From Butyriboletus loyo (Eukaryota > Basidiomycota > Agaricomycetes > Boletales > Boletaceae): 64,000 nt of DNA. The position numbers and the translations under genes were made by a program. The stretch is from assembly GCA_038093515.1 (NCBI GenBank), contig JBBPSI010000041.1, positions 98,391 through 162,390 on the forward strand. Direction: 5' to 3'. The number at the start of each line of letters is the position of its first letter. Within the stretch, counting starts at the first letter, position 1. The notes under the pieces are model-generated. The model was not told the DNA's origin, searched no databases, and saw only the letters and a list, made by a program, of their open reading frames with translations. Of the stretch, positions 57,299 through 64,000 are shown piece by piece.

Positions 57299-57523
57299 CC
57301 AACATGGATTCCACTCTAGGTGTTCTAGAGAATCTTCTGCTGACCTTTGGACCTGGGAAAATCTCTCTCCAGGTTCAGGTTGTCGCCAAGGCCAACTTTG
57401 ACCTATTTCTCGGTCAACCCTTCCATTGTCTAATGAGCACGACTACTAATGATTTTCTGGACAGAGCGCAAGATATCACGCTCCGAGATCTGAACAGTGG
57501 AAAGGAGTTTAAACTCCCCACAC

Positions 57524-57949
57524 TGTTACGGTAGTGGTCTACTTTTTCTCTCCATTACCGTTGGGACTGTTACATTCACCTAGCCTTTTGCTAGTTCCAT
57601 TTGAACGGTAACAACCGTTCCAGCTTAGTCATCACTTCCCGCGCACGGACGCGTTTTCTTTCACACTCTGGAACGTTCTAGAGTATCTCTTCCTCATTTG
57701 TACTTTCGCTCTCGCGACTCGATTAGGGAGCATGGTCTGTGCGCAGACCCCAGTAGTATAAAGACTCTGTCTTTACACCATGTACATTATCTAGTTCTAC
57801 GCAGTCACCTGCTAGCAATTAGTTCTCTTCCAGACTCTTAGTGTGCGCACTAAGACATAGTCTGAGACTTCTCCAGAATCGTCTCCAGAGTCCTGCGGCT
57901 ACTCCAGAGTGCCGCCTCAGAGTTCTCATTGTTAGCGCCAAGCGTAACA
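57524..57949 (+). repeat. LTR, family I, copy 3 (no target duplication)
   Basis: 426 bp in plus sense, TGTTACGGTAG to GCGTAACA, with a TATAAAG box near 57761-57767. Flanks differ (CACAC on the left, AAAGA on the right), so it is not a simple solo LTR. It may be the 5' LTR of a further element whose body is now mostly gone, or the product of recombination between two insertions. It marks the end of element 1 sequence. Confidence 0.85.
57666..57683 (+). promoter_or_regulatory. Heat-shock-element-like array in LTR I copy 3
   Basis: CTC-tg-GAA-cg-TTC-ta-GAG, in plus sense about 80-95 bp upstream of the TATAAAG box. Confidence 0.5.
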
Positions 57950-58339
57950 AAAGAACAAAAGAACTAGATCTTCCTCTTGCTTCTGCTTCCCAGCAGTAAA
58001 GCCATCCTCCCCTCGCCCAACATTTCCATCCCACGATCCAGACGCGTCGGTCGTTCCTTCCGCGTTCCCTCTCCCGAACCGGAACCCATTGTCGTTGACA
58101 ACCCATCGCCGCCACACTCTCCTGCCCAGCCAGACCCTCAGCCCCAGTTTGACCCTCTGCCCCAGTCAGACCCCGAACCCTCTTATCAACCCGAGGACCA
58201 GGGTCTAGGGCAGGAAGACGAACTGGCACCCGGTGACGACGGTTATAACAGCGATTGGCTTGATAGAACCCCCCACGTCTCCCACTCCCCATCCCCACCG
58301 TACTATCCTCCCGCGGACTTCCTAGACAACGACGATGAC
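57950..58339 (+). pseudogene. Pro/Asp-rich fragment, probable retroelement leader or gag N-terminus
   Basis: A plus frame (57977-58339) reads LPSSKAILPSPNISIPRSRR and continues in a Pro-, Gln- and Asp-rich stretch with short PQSDPEPSYQPED-like units. It is bounded by family I LTR sequence on both sides. Such low-complexity N-termini occur in fungal Gypsy gag proteins, but homology cannot be shown from the sequence alone. Confidence 0.45.
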
Positions 58340-58526
58340 TGTTACGGTAGTGGTATACTTTTTCCATCCACTACCATTGGGACTACTTCATTCGCCTAGC
58401 TTACAGCTAGTTCCCTTGAAGGTACAACGTTCTATTAGTCACATTCCACGACCTTTCCTACCCAGAATTCTAGATATCTTCCCTTTGTACTTTTTCTGCT
58501 CATTAGGACATGGTCTGTGCAGACCA
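58340..58526 (+). repeat. Truncated, diverged LTR, family I, copy 4
   Basis: Begins TGTTACGGTAGTGGTATACTTT and follows family I through CTAGCTTACAGCTAG to CATGGTCTGTGCAGACC, then similarity stops before the TATA region. The heat-shock-like site is damaged: GAA and TTC are fused (GAATTC) and have lost their 2-nt spacer. The gag start follows only about 28 bases later. Confidence 0.7.
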
Positions 58527-58553
58527 AAAAACACCTTTACCAACAATGACGAC

Positions 58554-59549
58554 ATGTCTGACAAAAAGAATATCGTCCCAAAGGACTTCTCCGGCTTAAA
58601 CGAAGACGCCTCGCAATGGCTCCTTGCCATGCGCACGTACTTCAATGCCAACCAGGCAGCCTTCCCCGACGACCAGTCAAAGATTAACGCTCTCCTGATG
58701 AAAATGAGCGAAGGAAAAGGAAAGACCTTTTCAGAAGGCTGGATGGCCCTTCTTTTAGACGGACACCCCACCGAGCAACAAAAAGAGTTCTCAACGGTTT
58801 GCGAGGACTTTCATAGGGTCTTCCACCCCTTCGACATAGGCGAAAGTGCCAGAATTGATCTGGGGAACCTCACCCAGAACAAAGCCAACCGCAAGGACGG
58901 CTACGACACCTACGTCACGGAGTTCCAGCTCCTCGCCGCCAAATCTGGAATCATTGATGAGAAGGCGCTCATCGAATGGTTCATTCGCGGTCTCGACCCC
59001 CGCCTCGCAGAATCCGTCCTCTCTTGCGAGAAACCCCCCACCACGCTCGCCGGTTGGGCCGAAAAGACTTCCGCCTTCCACGCGCAACACAAGCGCATCG
59101 ACGACCTTCGCGCAGGGAAGCACTACATCCCCACCTTCTCCTCCTCCTCCAAGCCCTCGTCCAGCAGAAGGGACCCCAACGCCATGGATGTTGATGCCGT
59201 CCGACTTACTCCTGTACAACGTGCGGAGTACATGAAGCAGAACAAATGCTTCATATGCCACCAAGTCGGCTGTCGTTCCACCAACCATCCCTGCACACCG
59301 CGCAATGGACAAACCCCCAGAGGACCGCCCTCCCGTCCCCCTCGCAACCCTCAACGTGCACGCGCCGCCGTCGTCACGCCCCCCGAACCAAAGCCCTCCC
59401 CACTCGTCGACTACTTGTCTGAGTTGAAAGGTCGAGGCATGCAACAGGAAGATGTCTTGAACGTCCTCAAGGCATGCTTCAATGAAGACGAAGAAAGGCT
59501 GCCCGTCGCAGCAACCAAGGTGGCCGAAGCCTGGCCAAAGGATTTTTAG
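58554..59549 (+). CDS. Element 2 gag protein
   Basis: 331 codons, MSDKKNIVPKDFSGLNED to AEAWPKDF. The capsid-like part has WLLAMRTYFNANQAAF and the typical DLGNLTQNKANRKDGYDTYVTEFQLLAAKSGI helices, then WFIRGLDPRLAESVLSCE. A basic region with a Cys/His cluster (CFICHQVGCRSTNHPC) resembles a zinc knuckle but has Cys where His is usual. Open from first ATG to a TAG stop. The stop is preceded by TTTTT, allowing a -1 shift into the protease frame. Confidence 0.85.
   Translation: MSDKKNIVPKDFSGLNEDASQWLLAMRTYFNANQAAFPDDQSKINALLMKMSEGKGKTFSEGWMALLLDGHPTEQQKEFSTVCEDFHRVFHPFDIGESARIDLGNLTQNKANRKDGYDTYVTEFQLLAAKSGIIDEKALIEWFIRGLDPRLAESVLSCEKPPTTLAGWAEKTSAFHAQHKRIDDLRAGKHYIPTFSSSSKPSSSRRDPNAMDVDAVRLTPVQRAEYMKQNKCFICHQVGCRSTNHPCTPRNGQTPRGPPSRPPRNPQRARAAVVTPPEPKPSPLVDYLSELKGRGMQQEDVLNVLKACFNEDEERLPVAATKVAEAWPKDF
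59543..59549 (+). promoter_or_regulatory. Candidate -1 frameshift site between gag and pol
   Basis: The gag frame ends GAT TTT TAG. Moving the Phe codon back one base on the TTTTT run gives TTT TTA GAA, and the protease frame continues in -1 (FLEEREVSTSSPLHVIAPVV) to the DSGA motif. The element otherwise has no initiation codon for pol near this place. No pseudoknot was worked out. Confidence 0.45.
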
Positions 59550-59693
59550 AAGAGAGGGAAGTTTCGACATCTTCGCCTCTCCATGTAATTGCCCCTGTAG
59601 TTTTATCAAACCCCAATGCGCAATCTATTCAAGTTCCTGTGTCTCTATTCGCGCACGAAGGGGGTCAAATCGTCGACACATTCGCCCTGGTGG

Positions 59694-60120
59694 TGTTACG
59701 GTAGTACTTTATTTCTTTTCTCCACTACCGTTAGGACTCTTACATTCGCCTAGCCTTATGCTAGTTCCTGTTGAACGGTAACAACCGTTCTTACTTAGTC
59801 ATCACTTCCCGCGCACGGACGCACTTTCTTTCATACTCCAGAACGTTCTAGAGTATCTCTTCCTCATTCGTACTTTTGCTCTCGCGACCCGATTAGGGAG
59901 CATGGTCTGTGCGCAGACCTCAGTAGTATAAAGCCCCTGTCTTTACACCCTGTAACGGTATCTAGTTCTACGCAGCTTCCTGCTAGCAATTAGTATCATT
60001 CCAGACTCTTAGTGTGCGCACTAAGACATAGTCTGAGACCCAGCTCAGAAACGCTTCACGAGTCTCGAGGCCACTCCAGAGTGCCTCCTCGCTGTTCAAT
60101 TGTTAGCGCCCAGCGTAACA
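59694..60120 (+). repeat. Solo LTR, family I, copy 5, in the protease active-site motif
   Basis: 427 bp in plus sense, TGTTACGGTAGTAC to CAGCGTAACA, with TSD GGTGG (59689-59693 and 60121-60125). The insertion lies between the Val and Asp codons of FALVDSGAS, inside the protease catalytic motif. TATA-like AGTATAAAG at about 59926-59934. Heat-shock-like array at 59836-59853. Confidence 0.92.
59836..59853 (+). promoter_or_regulatory. Heat-shock-element-like array in LTR I copy 5
   Basis: CTC-ca-GAA-cg-TTC-ta-GAG, in plus sense, upstream of the TATAAAG box at about 59926. Confidence 0.5.
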
Positions 60121-60743
60121 GGTGGACAGTGGCGCAAGCAGATGTTTCATAGATCGCGATCTAGTGAAACGAAAGAAATTGCCGATGGAACGGCTACCCA
60201 AACCACTTAGTGCCCAAAATGTGGACGAGTCAAATAATCAAGGAGGAGTCATCCAACACAAGGTCACCCTCTCCATCAGAGTTGGAGAAACTGAAAAGGA
60301 ACGGAGTTTCCTAGTCCTCAACATAGGAAGAGAAAACATGATCCTGGGACTACTGTGGTTACGAGAAGCCAACCTGGTAATAGATTGGGCCACCAGCCAT
60401 ATCGATCTCCCGAATCAGATAAAGAAGCCCCGACATGACTCCCCTCGGGCAATTGCTCAACGATACCTGGTACGGTACCTCAACTTGGACCCAGACTCCA
60501 AGATAGCCAAGCTCTGGAAGAAGTGAGTAGACGCTTCAGCAAGGGAAGCTTACCCTATACGAAAAGCTACCATCGCCACCGAGATCGCCGCCCAGGCTGT
60601 CAAAGAAAAAGCCATTCTCCCTACCCCGTTCGCAGACGTTTTTGACAAGAAAAACACTGAGGAGTTACCCCCATCCAGGTCGTTTGACCATGCTATTGAC
60701 CTTGACAAAGACTTCATACCCAAAGTCGCTAAGGTCTATCCTC

Positions 60744-61189
60744 TGTTATGACAACGAAGTTATCAGGCACACGGGGTTCCGCAACTGTTGCAGTACTACA
60801 CAGGTACTGGCGATGATAATGAGGAATAGCTCAGGACGAATAGACAAGTGGTTAAAGCTAGGGAATCCTAGCCGCAACCACAAGCCCTTTTATATTACAA
60901 GGGAATGCGCACAGACCATGCAGTGCGTGAGACTAGTTACTATACATGTACATATGAAGAAGTCACAAGTCGACGGTGATCAAAAAGAAGAGAAGCAAAC
61001 GGAGATTAAATACATGAGGCGTGATGTCATAGAGTCTGGACCAGTCTGGACCGTGACGTCATATGCTTAGTCAGCCTATGGTTACATGTATAATCCCACG
61101 ATCACGTGCGCAAAGTCACGTGATCTTTGAAATAGAAATAAGACGAAGTCCAAACGCAAAAGATAGTTATAAGAGATACAATTATAACA
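60744..61189 (-). repeat. 3' LTR of element 3, family II, copy b
   Basis: 446 bp. Minus-strand reading begins TGTTATAATTGTATCTC and ends CATAACA. A TATA-like AATATAAAAGGG reads in the minus sense near 60885-60896. It is homologous to the solo LTR at 54083-54509. It lies directly beside the polypurine tract and pol end, as a 3' LTR must. Confidence 0.88.
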
Positions 61190-61201
61190 CCTCCCCCCCC
61201 C
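61190..61201 (-). other. Polypurine tract of element 3
   Basis: Minus-strand GGGGGGGGGAGG lies immediately 5' of the 3' LTR and touches the TAG stop of the polyprotein (61201-61203). This is the usual place for the plus-strand DNA primer site. Confidence 0.8.
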
Positions 61202-64000
61202 TAGGACTCGTATTCCAAGCGAGTTCCTTGATAGGGAGTTCCGTGCTCAGGACCGTATTCTTTAAACAGAGAAGAGAATTCAAAAAGTGATAGGCCATGA
61301 AGGGGGCGAGGGGCGGAAGGGTGGGCAAGGTGATAATCCGCGATGACGTCCTGCGAATGTTCCAAATTGGATACCGGTTCCCACGTGCGATCTGTTTCAT
61401 CATAACCCCTCCAGTGCACTAAATACTCCAACTTCCTACGTTTCATCCGTGATGCAACGATGTAATCAACTTCAAATTCCGAGTATCCTTCGTCCGTGAC
61501 ATTGACAGGGTCTGGTCGTAGAACAGGTTGTCCTGGAAGTGTTTCTCAGTAGGGTTTAACCCAAGAGATGTTGACTACGGGATGAATCCACATGCTGCTT
61601 GGCAGCTGAAGTTCGACAGCGTTTGGTTTGAGTGCCTTGATCCGATAGGGACCAATCCAACGCTGTGTGAGTTTTCATGCAGTGTACGGCAGTTTAAGGT
61701 TCTCCGTACTAAGCCACACACTATCTCCCACTTCGTAATCGGGTGCATCCGATCGTCTATTATCGGCCTGTGATACCATTCGCCTGCGAGCTTCTTCCAA
61801 TGCTTCTTTAACCTCGGCATGTGCTTTCCCAGCGTTTCGTGCGAAATCTCCAGCTAGCGTGTTGGAAGACTTTTCGAACCCGACTCTAGGATAATAATTA
61901 CGTGTAATAGAGAATGGAATTGTACCCATAGCGGTGGTGAGGGAGTTATTATGGTTAAACTGGGCGATCTTGATCCAATCGGCCCAAGCTTCTTGTTTTT
62001 TAGCCACGTAGGTACGTAAATATTGTTCCATTTCTCGGTTTATCCATTCGGTTTGGCCATCAGATTGTGGGTGGTATGCCGTAGAGATTTTCTGGGAAAT
62101 GCCGAGGAGCTTGCAAAGCTCCGTGGTAAAGTCCGATACAAACTGGGGTCCACGATCTGAAACTATAGTACAAGGTAGTCCATGAACGCACCAAACATTG
62201 TCTCTAAAAATAACTGCTAACTCTTTAGAAGAAGTGGTCGTTTTACAAGGAACATAAACGACTTCTTTGGAGAAGCGATCTACTATCGTACAGATGGCGT
62301 CATAGCCGTTCGAAGAAGGAAGTCCGGTAACAAAATCAACAGAAATATCTTCCCATGGGTGATTAGCTGTGGGAAGCAGTAACAGTTTTCCTGCCGGTGC
62401 TTTTTGCTTACCCTTTGTGAGGGTGCATGCTTGACAGCTGTCTACATAACGTTTAATGTCCTTTGTAACACCTGGCCATGTGAAATGCTGTGTAAGAAGG
62501 TGAGCTGTTCGAGCCTGACCCGAATGTCCAGCTATAGGCGAATCATGGCAGATATTAAGTAACTGTATCCTAAGTGCCTCGGGCACGAAGACTTTTTTCT
62601 TTTCGTTAATAAATACAGATTGATTTGTATCATAATAAAATCCAGGTATTCGGATTCTTTTTGTAAGGTATCATAAAAGGAAGAAGAAAGAGAAACTTTA
62701 TTAAGAAAAAGGTTCGGTGGGAGTACCGTAATATTGGTATTATGATCCGTAACAGCTTCACCGTGGTCTGCTCGACGCGATAGCGCATCTGCTCTGCCAT
62801 TGGTTGAGCCTGGTTTGTAAACGAATAAATAATTGAATTCTTGAAGAAGCGCGTGCCATCGTGCTTGTCTCCCCGAAAGCGTTTGCGGCTTCTTCCAGTA
62901 CTCGAGGTTCTTGTGATCTGTCCAGATCTCGAACCCTTCTCTGCCGATTAAATAGTGTCACCATTCTTCTAAGGCGTGTATTACTGCCAGCAGTTCTTTA
63001 TCGTAAATCGGATAATTCCGTTCCGCAGCATCGAAAGAATGGGAAAGAAATGCACAGGGTCGCCAAAGGTCATCCATTCCTTTTACAGAAAGGACGGCGC
63101 CCACTGCTATATCCGAAGCGTCCGTTTCTACCCGCATCTCCTTGTTTCGATCTGGGTAGGCTAATAGGGGCGCTGTGTGAAACTTCTTTTTCAGCGTGTC
63201 AAACACCTTTTGTTCATCGTTACCCCATTTGAAAGGAGTATCCTTTTTTGTTAAATTATTAAGGGGTCGGGCAATCTCTGAAAAGCCCTCGATGAATCTT
63301 CGATAATAGTTACATAGTCCTAGGAACGCTTGAACCTGCTTCAGACGCGAGGGCGTTGGCCAGTCTCGGATGGCATCTGTCTTCTTCGACTGCATCTCAA
63401 CACCGTTCCTGGAAACAGTCATACCTAAAAAGTCCACCTTGTCCGCAGAGAATACACATTTTTCTGGTTTTACATATAGATCATTTTCCCGAAGGCGTTG
63501 GAGTACTTCTTTTACTTTTTCCTCATGCTCTGCCCTTGTTTTCCCTTTTGTGAATATCATAACGTCGTCGATATAAATAATGACGCAAGCATACATGTCG
63601 TTGAAAATATTGTTCATCATATTTTGGAAGGTAGGCGGGGAGTTGGTAAGCCCAAAGTACATAACGGTGGGTTCATAAGCTCCAATTGGCGTTACAAATG
63701 CGGCTTTCCACTCATCTCCTTCTTTAATATGGATGTTATTAAATCCCCATCGGAGATCCAGTGCAGTAAAGATATCGGCGCCTTTAAGTGTATTGATCAA
63801 CTGCGGGATAAGGGGTAACGGGTAACCATTTTTAATGGTTCCATCATTTAAATATCGATAGTCCATGACCAATCACTTTTCTCCTGTTTTCTTGGGAATA
63901 AAGAACACAGGGGCCATCTGTGGTGATTTCGACGGTCTGATGTAACCCTTCTTTAATTCTTTTTCCACAAAATTACGGATTTGGTCTTGTTCTTCATCGG
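61201..64000 (-). pseudogene. Element 3 pol polyprotein (RT, RNase H, integrase, chromodomain), broken
   Basis: Minus frame from the window edge: RT with PVFFIPKKTGEK and YIDDVMIF (catalytic Asp pair), RNase H with VETDASDIAVGAVLS and YDKELLAVIHALEEW, an HHCC zinc site (HSGQARTAHLLTQHF and CQAC), integrase core DFVTGLPS, SDRGPQFV and QTEWINREMEQYL (D, D, E), and the chromodomain YLVHWRGYDETDRTWEP. Stops at 63873-63875, 62958-62960, 61675-61677 and 61546-61548 are all TGA. Three sit where the family has Arg (for example EEW-R-HYL). A +1 shift is also needed at an A5 run near 62660. Inactive copy. Confidence 0.88.

Larger units (their letters stand above)
52431..57523 (+). mobile_element. Element 1: old, broken Gypsy-type retrotransposon
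   Basis: A plus-strand remnant containing gag (CCHC knuckle) and protease. Its left edge is set by a sudden drop in CpG at 52431 (TGTTACTG...). Only two CpG sites occur in about 600 bases there, against many in the adjoining gene. It is interrupted by three solo LTRs from other elements and cut at 57524 by an LTR without target duplication. Reverse transcriptase, integrase and a 3' LTR are missing. It is the oldest layer of the nest. Confidence 0.75.
53553..57523 (+). pseudogene. Element 1 gag-protease frame, broken by TGA codons and solo LTRs
   Basis: One frame runs from before 53553 to 57523 once three insertions are set aside (each adds 432 or 433 bases with its duplication). It includes a Pro/Ser-rich N-terminal part, a capsid-like part (VPKFDGKTPAQLLRYLEDIE, about 54525), a zinc knuckle CAFCTIIGHFTQNC (about 55228; C-x2-C-x4-H-x4-C) and a retropepsin-like end (ILDSRSEIIAMPKQ, then LLLTFGPGKISLQVQVV and LFLGQPFHC). 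In-frame stops at 54846, 54960, 55065, 55164, 55374, 55461 and 56805 are all TGA; no TAA or TAG occurs between. Most fit an Arg codon CGA changed by CpG decay. Not functional. Confidence 0.8.
58554..60743 (+). mobile_element. Element 2: Gypsy-type gag and protease remnant
   Basis: Plus-strand retroelement with an intact gag frame, a protease frame in -1, and the beginning of the linker to reverse transcriptase (DLDKDFIPKVAKVYPL). It is split at 59694 by a solo LTR and cut at 60744 by element 3. Apart from one TGA (60524) it is well preserved, so it is younger than element 1. Confidence 0.85.
59550..60743 (+). pseudogene. Element 2 protease and pol N-terminus, interrupted
   Basis: The -1 frame reads SLFAHEGGQIVDTFALV up to 59693. 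It resumes after the LTR with VDSGASRCFIDRDLVKRKK, the aspartic protease active site, then NMILGLLWLREANLVIDW. A TGA at 60524-60526 interrupts after KLWKK, and the frame stays open beyond it to KVYPL at 60743. The rest of pol is lost to element 3. Not functional. Confidence 0.8.
60744..64000 (-). mobile_element. Element 3: chromodomain Gypsy (chromovirus), 3' part, runs off window
   Basis: A minus-strand Ty3/Gypsy element inserted in element 2. Seen from its 3' end: LTR, polypurine tract, chromodomain, integrase, RNase H and reverse transcriptase. Gag, protease and the 5' LTR lie beyond 64000. The far target duplication is therefore not visible. Confidence 0.9.

Noticed and set aside
53553..57523. 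TGA read as an amino acid (recoding) in element 1
   Set aside because: Trp is written TGG throughout, the host genes stop at TGA, and most TGA sites fit decayed CGA Arg codons; CpG decay is simpler.
58791..59609. 272-codon minus-strand open frame opposite element 2 gag
   Set aside because: The sense strand encodes a clear gag with capsid helices and a Cys/His cluster; the antisense frame is Gly/Val-rich with no domain.
1..64000. CRISPR arrays, rRNA genes, bacterial operons or ribosome binding sites
   Set aside because: No direct-repeat-spacer pattern and no rRNA-like stretches; the gene structure is eukaryotic throughout.

Overview
The window is nuclear DNA of a mushroom-forming or closely related basidiomycete (Agaricomycetes-like). 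The evidence is many short introns of about 50-60 nt with GT-AG borders, compact gene spacing, a DUF6533 multi-pass protein of the kind known from basidiomycetes, CorA-like membrane proteins of the agaricomycete type, a fused A-T-R aminoadipate reductase, and chromodomain Gypsy retroelements. No bacterial, organellar, rRNA or CRISPR features were seen.

Layout. 0.7-4.2 kb: a dynamin/Mx-type GTPase whose stalk contains a tandem array of intron-exon units. 4.8-9.4 kb: LYS2-type L-2-aminoadipate reductase. 9.7-12.8 kb: a DUF6533 membrane protein and an NTF2-like protein with an apparent frameshift. 12.8-14.2 kb: mostly empty, with a strong hairpin and an intron-containing tRNA-Leu(CAA). 14.4-28.1 kb: an aldo/keto reductase, an extended SDR, two tandem CorA-like membrane proteins separated by transposon debris, a zinc alcohol/polyol dehydrogenase and a second aldo/keto reductase. 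29-37.7 kb: a lipid block on one strand, with HMG-CoA reductase, an acyl-CoA synthetase with a 10-nt microexon, and a cytochrome b5-fused fatty acid 2-hydroxylase. 37.9-52 kb: exocyst Sec5, a third CorA-like paralogue, an NCS1 purine/cytosine permease, a PAF-acetylhydrolase, a small unknown gene and an MFS permease.

52.4-64 kb is a nested retrotransposon graveyard. An old Gypsy element (element 1), with in-frame stops that are all TGA, was hit by three solo LTRs that each keep a perfect 5-bp target duplication. It abuts a second Gypsy element (element 2), whose protease active-site motif is split by another solo LTR. Element 2 is itself cut by a minus-strand chromodomain Gypsy element (element 3) that runs off the window. 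Four LTR copies carry a spaced heat-shock-element-like motif in which the contact triplets are conserved and the spacers vary.

Genes in the first 52 kb are mostly housekeeping (lysine synthesis, sterol and sphingolipid metabolism, exocytosis, nutrient transport) mixed with lineage-specific membrane proteins and redox enzymes. The best candidates for new biology are the exon array in the dynamin stalk, the CorA-like family with GMN and SMN variants, the 10-nt microexon in the adenylation motif, and the heat-shock-like control region in the LTRs. Exon borders were inferred by eye from reading frame and splice consensus and have not been checked against transcripts.
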